The notes under the pieces were generated by a model. The model was given only the letters and a program-made list of their open reading frames with translations. It was not told the origin of the DNA and did no database searches. Positions 10,095 to 22,100 of a stretch of DNA of 64,000 nucleotides are shown piece by piece (positions within the stretch are counted from its first letter, which is position 1; every line of letters begins with the position of its first letter). The translations under genes and the position numbers were made by a program. Origin of the DNA: Zelonia costaricensis (lineage: Eukaryota > Euglenozoa > Kinetoplastea > Trypanosomatida > Trypanosomatidae); the NCBI GenBank assembly GCA_030849075.1, contig JASAOO010003524.1, positions 29,374 through 93,373 on the forward strand. The letters are read 5' to 3'.

Positions 10095-13000
10095 ATGGAT
10101 CCCCAGTCTTTCGACGGCTCCGTCGTCGCCTATGAGTTCCTGGACGCGAAGCGAAAGTGGCAGTGGGGCGTTGGCTTGGTGACGCGCGCCGATGACCACG
10201 TATGCGTTCTACGGGAGTGGGCAGGTGCGCCGCTCGACCACTCGACCGCAGGGAAGCTTGAAAGCGAGGCTGCGGCGGCCAAGCGCACTGCAAAGACTCA
10301 CCAGGAGCGTTTGCTTCGCATCCGCGACCGCATCGACTCTCACAACTCCGACACCTCGAGCGACGAAAAAGAGCGCACAGCTCAGGAGTTGGCTGAGTGC
10401 CTCGCCGCCATTGGGGAAAGCCGAAGCCATTCCCGCTCACTGTTGGCTGACCTGGACATTGTGAAGGATTCACCATCCGCCAAGGTGGGTGGCCAGCACT
10501 TCACACCATCATCCACTTCCTCAACAATTCTGCGCAGCTCAGTACTCCGTGTGCTGTGCGCAACGAAGACCCCCGCTGTGATCGTCACGTCTGAAGAAGT
10601 CGCCGCGCTGGAAAAAGCCCTGTCGCAGAACCGCACGCAATCGAGCAACGAGTTGCGGAAGCTGCTCACAGCCGTCGATGTTGCAGTGAGCGAGAACAAC
10701 AACCTTCAGGCTGAAATGCGAGCCCTGGAGGAGCAGCTTCAGCATGCGCAGAACAGCGCCTCAGCACTGCAAGGCGCACAGGACACCGCACGTGTCTCGT
10801 CGCTGCAAGAGAAGGTGAAGGAGCTCGCTGCTTTCGACTCGCGTTGGACGTGGGATCGCGAAGCCACCCTTGTGGTGACAAACCACCGTTTTACGTTTCC
10901 GTGGAGCGACGGTGACACCCTGCTGCACCACAAGCCAGAGGAGACAAGGACGGTTTTAACAGCGGAGGCCGCGTTTGCATGCCGCGTGCCAATTCAGTGT
11001 ATCACGAACCCCAAGCTCCGCACGCAAGGCAAGCATCTCTGCGCTGAATTCTCCGTGAGCCACCCAACCACAGTGACCACGCGTGACATCCAAAACTACC
11101 TAGACAAGTACGCGTTTCCATCCATGCATCGCCTTCACGAAGAGCCTCTTGGTTCTAAGACGGGACTAGACAAGGCTATCGAAGAGCTCGAACACGCCTT
11201 GGGCATCCCAGGCGGTAAGCATGAGGGTCTTTGCTTCAGCGAGTTCATGGAGAACTTGCCAGACACAACCTTCAGCAATGACAAGGATGCGTATGAGAGC
11301 GAGATTGGCGACCTTCTCATGCTTCTTGACAAGGTCAACAACGAGAACCGCTCGCTGCAGTACACACTTGACAAGTCCGCTGCCGAGTTGAGGAAGCAAG
11401 TCACCGCGTCTCAGAAGGACCAGGACGCCCTTAACGTTGAAATCGCACGCCTGCGCGATATCATCGCCAAGCTCAAAGACTTGGCGGACCAGCAGGAGAA
11501 GGAGCTGGAGGGCAACCGGTTGCAGCGGCAGCGGGCTGAGCAGGCGCGCTTCCGCCGTAACTTAGCGTCGCCAGCTGAGGATGGACAGAATCCTGACTAC
11601 GCCGTCACAATGGATGAATACAACCGTCAGAAAGAGGCTGCCGATGAAGCACAGGCCGCGCTTGAGCAGGAGAAGGCGCGTGCTGACGAAATGTTCCTCC
11701 GGCTCCAGGAGTACGAACAGCAATCTGCAAAGCACGCTGAGCAGCTCAGCGATCTCGAAGATGCTTTGCTCGCCAAAGACCAGGAGACAGCAGATGATTT
11801 TAGCGCCCTCGAGTCTGAGACGCTCGACCTTCTCATGCAACTCAAAGCCTCTGAAGCCTGCACGCACGCACTCGAGCACGTACTTCAAAAGCAGAGGGCT
11901 GAGCTGGAAGCCTTCCGTGCGAAGCGCAACGCGGCGCTGGGGGCTCGCGACGCGGACGGCTCGCTGCCGGTGCCCGAGAAGCCGGTGTCCGGGGAGGACG
12001 CTGCTGCGCGCGCGCTGGAGCCGCAGCAGATCGCCGAGGAGCCGCTGTACGCTGTGACGCTGGAGGAGCTTGAGCAGGCGCGCGAGGAGGCGGGAAAGCT
12101 ATTAGCGAAAGTTGAGGAGCTTGGAGCTATGCTTGCGGAGAAGGAGGAAGAGTGTGCGGGCTACCTGGAGAAGCTCGAGGATGCGGTTGAGCTGGTGGAA
12201 GAGGCGCGAAAGGAGGCGGAGGCCTTGCAGGCGGGCGCGGCGGAGGCGGCCGAGGAGGCGGCGCGGCAGGTGAAGGCAGCCGAGGGTGAGAAGGAGATGG
12301 TCTCAGTGGACCTCGACGCTGCGAAGACGGCAGAGGCAGTGTTGGCGGAGGAAGTGGAGGCATTCCGGCAGAAGCGGCTCGACGCAAACGAGCTGCGGGA
12401 AGCGGACGGGCGTCTGCCGTGCGCAGTGCAGGGACCGTCGAGTGGCCGTCGCCCGAATCGCCATGTGCCGGTGGCCGCGATTACCATTGAGCTGGAACCG
12501 CTGTTCTGCGTCAAGCTGGAGGAGCTGAACGAGCAGCGGGACTTGAATGCCCAGATGGTGGAGGAGCTCGACGCCCTTGGTGCGCGTATACGCGACGCAA
12601 TTGAGCCTGACAGCTCAGCAGATCCTGCCGGGGAGGCGCTGCTGTCGCAGCTGGAATCCCTGCTGAAGGCGCTGGAGGACGCACGCGACAGCGAAATGGC
12701 TGCGCGTGAGCTGGCAGAGGAGCGCGAACGCGAGCTGAAGGAACTGCGCGAGCTTTTCAAGAATGAGAATGAGCGCCTCAAGAACGACCTCGACGACGCG
12801 CATGAGGAGGTAGATCGTCTCCAGGCGGAGCTGGACCTCCTGACGGACAAGCTGGATGAGGCTTGGCGGCTATTCGGCGATGCCGACGCCGTTAGTGCAG
12901 AGGGCGTTGCCAAGATGGAGGCGTTCGCAGAGCGCCTGGCTGCAGCGCGGGACGCTGAGCGGGAGGCTTTGGAGCAGCTGGAGGCGAAGGAGAACGAGTT

Positions 13001-14117
13001 GGCTCAGCTTCGCAGCGCGCTGGAGGACACGCATGGCCGCGGCGATGCGCTGGAGAATCTCGAGGACGAGGTTGCGCAGCTGCAGAGGGAGAAGGAGATC
13101 ACCGAGACGGAGCTGGCCGCGGCGCAGAAGGAGCGGGAGGACCTGCGTCAGGACCTCCGCGCCGCGGAAGACCGGGCCGCGGAAAAGGCGCGGGAGGTCA
13201 ACAATATGACGCTGGACCTCGACGCGCTCAACAACCGCATTCAGGATCTGCTTGAGGAGCTGGAGGAGAAGACGGATCAGTACAACCAGGTCATCAAGGA
13301 CCTGGACGACTTTGCGAAGAACCAGAACCGCGAGGACGAGAAGGAACTCCTGCAGCGTCTTGCGGCGCGTGAACAGGAACTCTTCGAGCTGCAGGAGGCT
13401 CGCCGTGGCGAGAACGATGAGCACGAGAAGCAGGTGGGCGTTCTGCAAGACCAGATCAACCGGCTGCGCGATCAGACGGACCAGGACAACACTCTGCACG
13501 ACGGGCTGCAGGATGAGCTGGCGCGCCTCCGCAAGCTCCTGGCAGACACTGAGGCGGCGCTGCGTGACAAGATCGCGGAGAACGAGGCGTTGAAGGACGA
13601 TATTGACGGCATGATCGACGAGCACGAGGCGCAGATGCGGGAGATGGAGCAGGAGCTGGAGGACAAGAGCAAGGAGGTGTCCGACGCGCTGGAGCGGTTG
13701 GAGGAGATGTCGGCGATGGTGCAAGAAGCGCGCGAGGGCGAGGAGAGTGCATTGCGGCTGCGCGCGGACTCCGACGCGGAGGTGTTCAGGCTGCAGAAGG
13801 AGCTGGACAAGCTCAAGCAACTGCAGAACGCCATGGCCGAGTCCGGCGACGACAAGAGCAACCTGCTGGCCCAGGTTGTGGACGCTGAGGCGCAGCTGCG
13901 TGAGGCCGAGGCTGGCATCCGCAAGAAGGATGCCGAGCTTGACAACGCTGAGAAGGAGTGGCGTAACAAGCTGAGCAAGGCCGAGGACCTCAACCACGAT
14001 CTGCGGCGTCTACTGAAGCGCACCATGGCGGCGCTGTCGAAGTCGAAGGACACGATGGGCAGCTCCGCGGGTGCCCTCGATGCCTTCCGTGACGAGCTGA
14101 AGCCGATGATGCAGTAG
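10095..14117 (+). CDS. FAZ1: Flagellum attachment zone protein 1 (FAZ1)
   Basis: A 1340-residue filament protein of the flagellum attachment zone, which joins the flagellum to the cell body. The first 45 residues form a small beta-rich segment with a KWQWGVG motif. Residues about 243-345 match the conserved globular FAZ1 domain (KELAAFDSRWTW onward). The block at 396-413 (DKDAYESEIGDLLMLLDK) is nearly identical to the T. brucei protein as I know it, and is the main basis for the name. From about residue 410 to the end it is coiled coil. Inside it a module with FRxKRN followed by E-P-L-Y-x-V-T-x-E-E-L occurs three times (from 486, 607 and 757). The region that in T. brucei holds near-perfect 14-residue repeats is here an irregular coiled coil. 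The first half uses less GC-rich codons than the part after about 11.9 kb. The start is an ATG 302 bases after a strong splice acceptor, and it is the first gene of the plus unit. Confidence 0.93.
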   Translation: MDPQSFDGSVVAYEFLDAKRKWQWGVGLVTRADDHVCVLREWAGAPLDHSTAGKLESEAAAAKRTAKTHQERLLRIRDRIDSHNSDTSSDEKERTAQELAECLAAIGESRSHSRSLLADLDIVKDSPSAKVGGQHFTPSSTSSTILRSSVLRVLCATKTPAVIVTSEEVAALEKALSQNRTQSSNELRKLLTAVDVAVSENNNLQAEMRALEEQLQHAQNSASALQGAQDTARVSSLQEKVKELAAFDSRWTWDREATLVVTNHRFTFPWSDGDTLLHHKPEETRTVLTAEAAFACRVPIQCITNPKLRTQGKHLCAEFSVSHPTTVTTRDIQNYLDKYAFPSMHRLHEEPLGSKTGLDKAIEELEHALGIPGGKHEGLCFSEFMENLPDTTFSNDKDAYESEIGDLLMLLDKVNNENRSLQYTLDKSAAELRKQVTASQKDQDALNVEIARLRDIIAKLKDLADQQEKELEGNRLQRQRAEQARFRRNLASPAEDGQNPDYAVTMDEYNRQKEAADEAQAALEQEKARADEMFLRLQEYEQQSAKHAEQLSDLEDALLAKDQETADDFSALESETLDLLMQLKASEACTHALEHVLQKQRAELEAFRAKRNAALGARDADGSLPVPEKPVSGEDAAARALEPQQIAEEPLYAVTLEELEQAREEAGKLLAKVEELGAMLAEKEEECAGYLEKLEDAVELVEEARKEAEALQAGAAEAAEEAARQVKAAEGEKEMVSVDLDAAKTAEAVLAEEVEAFRQKRLDANELREADGRLPCAVQGPSSGRRPNRHVPVAAITIELEPLFCVKLEELNEQRDLNAQMVEELDALGARIRDAIEPDSSADPAGEALLSQLESLLKALEDARDSEMAARELAEERERELKELRELFKNENERLKNDLDDAHEEVDRLQAELDLLTDKLDEAWRLFGDADAVSAEGVAKMEAFAERLAAARDAEREALEQLEAKENELAQLRSALEDTHGRGDALENLEDEVAQLQREKEITETELAAAQKEREDLRQDLRAAEDRAAEKAREVNNMTLDLDALNNRIQDLLEELEEKTDQYNQVIKDLDDFAKNQNREDEKELLQRLAAREQELFELQEARRGENDEHEKQVGVLQDQINRLRDQTDQDNTLHDGLQDELARLRKLLADTEAALRDKIAENEALKDDIDGMIDEHEAQMREMEQELEDKSKEVSDALERLEEMSAMVQEAREGEESALRLRADSDAEVFRLQKELDKLKQLQNAMAESGDDKSNLLAQVVDAEAQLREAEAGIRKKDAELDNAEKEWRNKLSKAEDLNHDLRRLLKRTMAALSKSKDTMGSSAGALDAFRDELKPMMQ

Positions 14118-16139
14118 AGATGGATGCAGAACAGCACCAAGCGACGTTCCTCTTCTCACCTCTTCTCCCACCAGCCGTGCCTGTTTTCTACGCTCGCGTG
14201 TCTCTTCGTGCAGTGTGTCTCATTTGTGTCACCGATTTCGCGGGCGCTGTTTCCATTCCTTTCTCCGTGGCGGTGCCACGTTGTTTGTCTTATTGTGTCG
14301 ACTTCGCCGGCTTTTCAGAGGGGTGTGCGCGCGAGGGGGTGCTGGCGGCGAGTTGCTCCCACCTCACGAGTTTTCGTCTTCTCTGCCGGGTACACGTTGA
14401 AGAAACGGCCTCATGACTTGCGCTTCACCGAAACTCATCGGGGGGGGGGCAACAAAACGGAAGAGAAGAGCAGCGACGAGCCGCAACCGACGCGGCAGCG
14501 GGCGACACACGTGCCAGAAGCTCACCACTCACTAAGCTGTGTGTGTATGTGTGATCGCTGCAGTGTCGCCGCTGCACTCTCACGCGGGAGCCGAAGTTGC
14601 GTATGTGCGCGGCGTCAGACCTTTGCAGTGGGCCTACTCCACCCTGGCAACTTATGTGCGAGATGGACGTCGTCAGCGTGGCATGCCACGCCGACTGCGC
14701 CAACGAGTGCGCGCTCACCCTGGCGGAGGCGCAAGCATGCACACGCACATACACACACACGTATTGGCTAGCCAGTGACCCCCTCATGTTTGAGTGCATG
14801 TGCATGTGCGTGTGTGAGTGAGGTGGGGTGGGCGGGAGCTGCCCAGCACTTCTCTCTCTCCTCGCTGCTTTACCCTCTCGCTTCCACACTGCACTGTCCT
14901 CATCCTCCCACTCCCTCACACTCGCGACTTCGGTCTGCGTGGTGTACCCCCCTCTCGTCGCCCCCCCCCCCACCTCCCCAAACCTCACAAATGCTCTCGA
15001 TTTAAACAACCCTTTCTTCACCAACGCACCTTCGATGTCCTTTCCCCACAGTAGCAGCATCAACAACGCGCAGTAGAGCTGACCACGTAGCAGCACACAG
15101 TCCCGGCAAGTGACTCGAGGCAAACCAAAGGTCAAACCTTGTAAGAGCAACAACAAAGCGGGGACAAGGGGCACGGGCACGACTTGGGCTCCATCACAGA
15201 AGCGCGCGCACCCTCGCGCCTGTTTGTGCGGGTTCGTGCGCGTCTGTCTGAGCGCGCGATTTCGTGCGTGGCTGCGTGTGTGCGCCGCCGAGCCACGTCC
15301 GCCTCGCTCGCTTTTGCTTGTCCGCCACGCAATAGCAGCCGTCTCCATCTTTTGCTTCTCCCCCTGCTGTCCGCCAGTCTCTCTTTCATCTCGTGCTCTG
15401 ATTGCTCTCTTCTTGTGGTGACTTCTTTTCCGCCGACCCACTGACTGGCGTGTCGCACCCCCGTCAACGCCGCCCGCCACTTCCTTGATCACGAAGGTGC
15501 CCTGTCGAAGCAGGTTCGTGTAGCGGCGTGTCTTTTGACCGTGTCCGAAGTCTGCCGTTTTCCCGTGGGCACGGCACGTCTCCGCTGACTTCTCCCTCTC
15601 GCGCTCTCGCGTGTCGCACCTCGTGGTGGGGTTCTCTGCGCCGCGGCTGCTGCCACGCACGCACCTCCTCTTCCTTTTTCTTCCCCCATCGCGCTTGCGC
15701 CGTGTGTGTGTGTGTCTCTCTCTCTGTTGCCCACTGCCTGTAGCAGCCGCAGTTTTTCTTGTTGCGACCTCGGTTCCGCAGCGGGTGAGAAACGCGTACA
15801 TGCGCTTGTGCTGCTTGCTTTGTTTTGCATTCGCTTGATCCCCATTCCGCCCCTTGTACTCTTCACTCGGGCTTTGTGAGGGGGCTGAGTACCCTTGCCG
15901 GCAAGCTCGTGCTGCCACACGTCTCCCCTCTGCGGCCTACACCTCGCCCACCGAGCCTTTTGCGCTTTGTACTACTTTTGCTCCCCCCCCGGCGCTCCAT
16001 ACAAGCCCCTTGCACGCCAGGTGGGGGCCACCGTGAGAAGCTTCACTTGTGAAGCCGCGATCTTCCGAGCCCTGCACGTCTTGGCCAACGCCACGCCCTT
16101 TTCCTCGTGTGCTCTCAGCGTTTTGCAGCTCTGCCTACC
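14118..16139 (+). other. Intergenic region between FAZ1 and the Sec7 gene
   Basis: About 2 kb of mostly pyrimidine-rich plus-strand sequence that should contain the FAZ1 3' UTR and the 5' UTR of the Sec7 gene. A purine-rich stretch of about 40 bases near 14440-14480, short TG/CA runs near 14750-14815 and a C10 run near 14965 are visible. A 497-codon reading on the minus strand (14425-15918) is arginine-rich and is the complement of the pyrimidine tracts, not a gene. The splice acceptor for the Sec7 gene is ambiguous: AG at 16117-16118 would leave a 5' UTR of only about 20 bases, so an upstream site is more likely. Confidence 0.6.
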
Positions 16140-19100
16140 ATGGAGAAGGGCATCGATGAGATTCTAGACGCCTGTGCGCGCCTCCTCACGGAGATGAAGA
16201 GCGGCTCGAAGGACCGCACGATGGTGTCTACAGTGAACAAGGCGTTGAAGCGACGCGTGCAGGAGACGCATCAACAGCAGCAGCAGCAGGCCGCTACGCA
16301 GCCGTCGGCGTCCTCGTCGGCGTCGAAGCCGTCGGCGCAGGCGAAGACCGGCACTCCAGTCCCCAACACGACAGCAGCGAGCGTCACCACGCCGTCCCGC
16401 GCCACTTCAGCCCCGCCGTCATCAGGCGCCGCGACACCCCTCGCCGCCGGGACTGACGGGGCGCAAGTGGTCTCCGCCGCACAGGACTCACCCGGAGCCG
16501 CCGCCACGGCGCCGCACGACCCACTCACGGCGGCCGCCCAGCCTGCCACGACGTCGCTGCAGCAGTTTCTATGCAGTGAGGATGAGGTGAGCAAGCTGGC
16601 GTACGCATGCCGCATGGCCATCATCGGCGAAAGCGGCGGTGTTGCGCGCGGCTCGGTGCGTGCGCTGACGGCCGCGCTCGAGTGGGCGGCCGTGGTGCTG
16701 ACCAGCGGGGTGGTGCCGCTGGATCTGGTGGTCCCGGTGCCGACCTTCGCGGTGCCCGAGTCGTCGGCGAGCGGCGCGCAGGTCTTTTTTTCCAAGCTGC
16801 TGGGTGGGAAAAAGAGCGCCCCAGCCGCGGCGACGGCAGAGGCCGGCACCCGCGACGACGCTCCCGGGCCTGCTGCCGCGCCGGCACCTTGCGAGAACAT
16901 GCGTGACCGCCTCGTCGACGCCGTTCTGGCCTCTGTTGACATGGTACAGTCAAAGGAGTCCAGCGACCGGCTTTACTTTGTCATGATCGCCGCTCTCAAG
17001 GCGGCCGCTGTGCCGCGGCTGTGCCGCACGACGTGCGCCGACGTGCGCCCAGCTTCGCTGCGCTCCCTGCAGCTCTCCGTTCACGGCGTCCGGCTGGTGC
17101 GGCTATTCCGCGTTCTGCTCGGCCTCTGCGCTCGTCCCCAGGGCGTGTCACCGATCCTTATCGACGAGGCGCAGAAGGCGCTGCACGCCATCACGCGCTC
17201 CTTGTCCAAGTACGTGGAGCAGGGCCTCGACGGTGACGTCGCCACACAGACGCACGCAAGGGGCGCTAGCTCTATCCTTAGCTCCGCTGCCGGCACGCCG
17301 CTGATGCCGCTGTCCGCGGCGGCCGTGCGATCGAGCGTGGTCGCGGGCAAGCCACCCGCGCCCTCCTTCGACGACCCCACTCACGAGAGCATCGAGACGG
17401 AGGACGGTGCGGCGACGGACGAGACTGGCAGCGGCAGCAGGCCGGCCCCGCACACCCCGGTGACTGCTGGTGCTGTGCCCGGCGCCGCACCTGCACCAGC
17501 GGCAGCAGGCCCACCGGCCGAGCGCCCCACACTGCGCAAGGCGGAGCTGCCGAGCCCCGCCGTGCAGACCCTGTCTTCGTCACCGCGGCGGCAGGAGGCG
17601 GCGGCGGACATGCGGCTGCTGCTGGAGCTGTGCGGGCACATTGCGCGTCTGACGCCGCTGTCTGGCATCTCGTCCATGATGGCCAGCGTCAGCGGTCCGA
17701 GCGGGGCGGAGCTGAGCGCGGCAAACGTCGGCACCGACGGCGACGGCGCCGCGAGCGGCAGTGCTGGTGTCGGCGCGGCGGCCAAGGGAGCGAACGGGGC
17801 TGTGAGCACCGAGGAGGCGGCTCTGACGGCAGGATTCCCGGCGCCGCTGCTGAACACGCACACCCTGACGACATCGCTGAGCTTCTTGCTGTACAGCATC
17901 GTGAACGGCGGGCCGCAGTTTCGCAAGAGCCCTGGTATCGTGCAGCTGCTGCGGCAAGTGGTCGTGCCAGCTGCCATCCGCACCTCCATCTCAGCCGACC
18001 TCGACATTTTCCGGCTTTCGATCAACGTGCTGCTCACGTGCTGCCTGCGCTTCGGGCCGCAGATGGTGAGCGAGACGAGCACGGTCTTCCGCCACGTGTA
18101 CTTCCGCGTTCTCGACTCCTCCTTCACCTCGCTTGAGCACAAGCTGTTGGTGCTGGACGCGTTTGCCTCCTACATCGAGGAGCCGCAGCTGCTGCTGGGC
18201 CTTTTTCTCAACTACGACTGCAACACACACTCGCAGAGCATCTACGAGATGATGATCCACTACCTCGGCGCCCTCGCCGTGCCGCCGGCGCAGGGCATCT
18301 GCAACGCCAACCTCGCCGGGGAGCTGAAGCGCGTGCTCACGGTGCGGCTCGAGTACGACGTGCCCGAAACGCTGCGGCGCAAGGCGCTGGTGAGCCTGCT
18401 GCAGGTCGCCGACTCGAACATCCAGTGGATCGAGCGCTTTGAGTGCGACCAAGAAGATGACGCCAGCGCCGACTCGCCCTCCCACCCACTCCGAGCGAGC
18501 ATCGACGTCGCGGCGCTTGCCGCAACGGGCTCGATGGTGGCGCCAGGTTCGCTGGCGCACGACCCCCGGGAGGACACGCTGCGGCGCGGCAGCAACGGCG
18601 CGGCGGACGGGGCCGCGGCGGCTTCGCCTGGTGCGGGTGCTGGCGTTGCGTCGCTCAGCCCAGCTGCCAGTTCGGACACCTTCCTGCAGGTGCGGCGCTA
18701 CAAGGACGCCTTCAAGAAGTTCCTCGAGCTCTTCAACGTCAACGCCAAGCCAGACGCGGCGATCGAGTACCTCAAGGTGACGCCGGCGCTGCTGGAGAGC
18801 GCCGAGCAGCTTGCCACCCCTGCAACGCCGGAGCCCACGGCGCTGACACCGCCGCTCCTCGCAGGGGCGCCAACGGACGCCGCGCCTGAGACGAACGGCG
18901 CGGCAGCGTCGGCGGCGGCGGCGGCCCCGTCGTCCAGTGCTACCGCCATCACCACCGACGCCTCGGCTGCTGCTGCTGCTGCTGCTGCTGTTGCCGCTGC
19001 GTCGAGCGATGTGGATGAGGCGACGGCGCACGCGGCGCGGCAGGTGGCGGCCTTCCTGCGGCACAACGAGGAGTACATTGACAAGATGGTGCTAGGCGAC

Positions 19101-22100
19101 TACTTTGCCAAGTGCTTCCGGCGGGCCGCGTCGCGGGTGGTGTTCGAGGCCTGGATTGGGCTGCACGATTTCACCGGCAAGACGCTGGACGAAGCGCTGC
19201 GGCTCTTTCTCGGTGGGTTCAAGCTGCTTGGTGAGGCGCAGGTGGTGGACAGGACAATGGAGCTGTTCGCGGCGCAGTACTGCCGGCAGAACCCGGGCAT
19301 CTTCGGCTCTGCCGACACCGCCTTCATCCTATCGTTTTCCATCTGCATGCTCAACACCGACGCCCACAGCCCGCACATCAAGAACAAGATGACAAGGGAG
19401 GGCTTCATTCAGAACAACCGCGGCATCGACGAGGGCAACGACCTCGAGCCCGCCATTCTCGGGGGCATCTACGACCGCATCAGTCGCGAGGAGGTGGTGC
19501 TGCGCCCGTCTCCCAAGTGCGGCACGCAGCCGTCGCTGCACGCCTCAGCCGCGGCGGCCGGCGGTGTGAACGGCAAGGACGGCGGCCGGCGCGGCAGCAA
19601 GCTGACCACGAATCTGCTTGACTCGATCCCTCTGCTGCGTCACCTGTCGCCCATCGCAGCCGCCATCACGGACAAGGTGCTGCTGCCGATGGACGCGGCC
19701 GGCAACGCGCTCTTCAACTTTGCGCAGCGCAAGAGGGAGGAGATGTACCAGCAGGAGCTCCGCGCGACGCTGAAGGACGTGATGGACGCCCTGCAGGAGG
19801 CTTCGACAAACGACGCGGCGCACCACGCCATGTTCGTGACGGCGACCAGCATTGAGAACGCGCTGCCGATGTGGGAGGTCACGGTCGACGTGGCGTGCCA
19901 CCTCGTCGTGCTGTCGCTGCAGCAGCTGCTCGAGGACTCGGAGAGGTACGTGCGGCCGCCCACATCCGGCACATCGCCCGCGGCGGGGCCCAACGGCGGC
20001 GGCGGCGGTGGCGGCGGTTCGGGAGGCGGCGGTGGTGGCGTGGAGCGGGAGGCGAACACCGAGTTCGAGGCGGTGACCGCCTACATGGAGGACACGCAGA
20101 GCGCCGGCTTCTTTGGTGCCATTCTACAGGGCCTGCACAACACGGTGCGCGTGTGCTGCTCCTTTGGCAACGTGTCGCAGACGGAGCAGCTTCTGGAGCA
20201 CATGTTTGAGCTGACGCGGCTCACCTCCGTGGTGGTCGTCACCGCCGTGCCGAGTCCGCGCGTGACGGTGCAGTCGACCATCCCGCGCACGCGCCTGCAG
20301 GTCCTGTCAACCTTCCTCAACCTGTTTGTGCAGTGCGGCTCCTCCTTCAACTCGCGTGGGTGGCAGGCCGCGTACAAGGCGATGTCGCTTGTGGATGCTC
20401 TCGCCAACGGAATTGAGGGGATGTGGCGGCGCCAAACCCGGCGGCTGCTCGGCACGACGGTGGTGGTGGCGAAGGAGACAGGCGTGGTCGTGCCGACCCC
20501 GGGCACGGGCGGCGGTACCGCTGCGACAGGCAAGACCAAGACGGTGACCTCTGGTGCGAGTGGCAGCGGCGGTGGCGGTGGCGGCGGCACGAGCAACGAC
20601 GCGAGCACGACGGGACCCGTGACGACGGTGCCGGCGCCGCGGCAGTTCGCAGACCTGTGGTTTGGCGCGCTGAATGACGTCCCCGCCTCGGTGGTGGACC
20701 GGGCCTCGCGCGAGAACCGTAAAGCGATCCTGGCCGCCCTGCGGGCGACCCCCACAAGCCACGTCGACCTGTGGCTTGATCACCTGTTTGACGCCACCCA
20801 GTACCCACCGCGGGTGCAGCTGGAGATGACAAATGGCCTGGTGAAGGTGTGCGAGGCCGAGCTGCAGTACACGCGCACCTTCTCGCTCACGAAGCTGTTT
20901 GACTTTGTCAGCATCTGCGCCTCCTTCTCGAGCCGGCTGCAGTGGCGCGACTTGTGGGGTAATGCGAGCGAGGTGTTCAGTCTGGCCGGCTGCCGCAGCA
21001 GCACTGACATCGCCCTGTCCTCGCTGGACGGGCTGCGTCTTATCGCGCTCACCTACCTCATGCGGGAGGAGCTCCTGAACTACTCCTTCCAGAAGGAAGT
21101 GCTGAAGCCCTTCGAGTCCATTCTCATGTCCAACCAAAACGTGGAGTGCCGGCAGAAGATCATGACGATTCTCTCCGAGGTGATCGACTTCCGCGCCGCG
21201 CATCTGGCGAGCGGGTGGAACGTCGTCTTTTCGTGCCTGAGCCACGGCGCGGCGATCCCAGAGGTGGCGCCGGCGGCGTGGTCCATTTGCGAAGGGGTCA
21301 TGCTGCGCCACATCGACTACGTCAAGGACTGCTTCAGCGACCTCATCTTCTGCCTCACAACCTTTGCCTGCTCGGGCGTGGAGGAGAGCATGCCGCTGCG
21401 CGCCATCTCGTACCTTGTGGCGTGCGGGCACTGGCTGCAGTACGGGCTCGAGGCCCCGCCACCCGAGGTGCGGGCGGCCGACGCCGTCTCGCAGTGGGCC
21501 ACGCGGTTTGCCACGGCGGAGCAGGAGCTGGCGGCGTCGCACACCCTTGGTCGCCACCTCGCCCGAATCACGCTTGCCGCCGAGCCCCTCACGCATGCAT
21601 CACTGCTGCAGAAGCCCACGAGCTTCACGAGCAAGACCAAGTACCACCTGTGGATGTCCCTCTTCGAGGGCATGGTGCCGATTGTGGTCGTGCACAGCTC
21701 CGTCCGGGTGCGGGCGCACGCGCTGTCCTCGATCTGGGCCCTCCTGGCCCAGTACGCCTGCCTCTTTGACGCCGAAGTGCAGAAGTCGCTCTTCAGCGGG
21801 ATGGTGCGGCCGATGCTGACGACGCTGCTGACGCACGTGCCGGAGAACGTGGACGTGACGTCGCCGCCGATGTCCGGCACCGCCGAGTTTGACCGCTTTG
21901 ACTACCGCCTGCTCGTCTACTTCGCGCTCAAGGGCATGCTGCTCGCGTGCCAGGACCACGCCCACCTGCTGGAGCTGGCGTGCGCGGCGCTGGCGGAGCT
22001 GACGGACTCGACGAAGGTCACGCTGAGCATGCTGCGCAACAGCTACGTGGACGAGGTGCTGCGGGTGTGCTATGACTTCGTTTGGGCCGCGGCATCGCTT

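Noticed and set aside
14425..15918. 497-codon open reading on the minus strand after FAZ1
   Set aside because: It is Arg/Gly/Lys-rich because it is the complement of plus-strand pyrimidine tracts, lies opposite the transcription direction and shows no domain.
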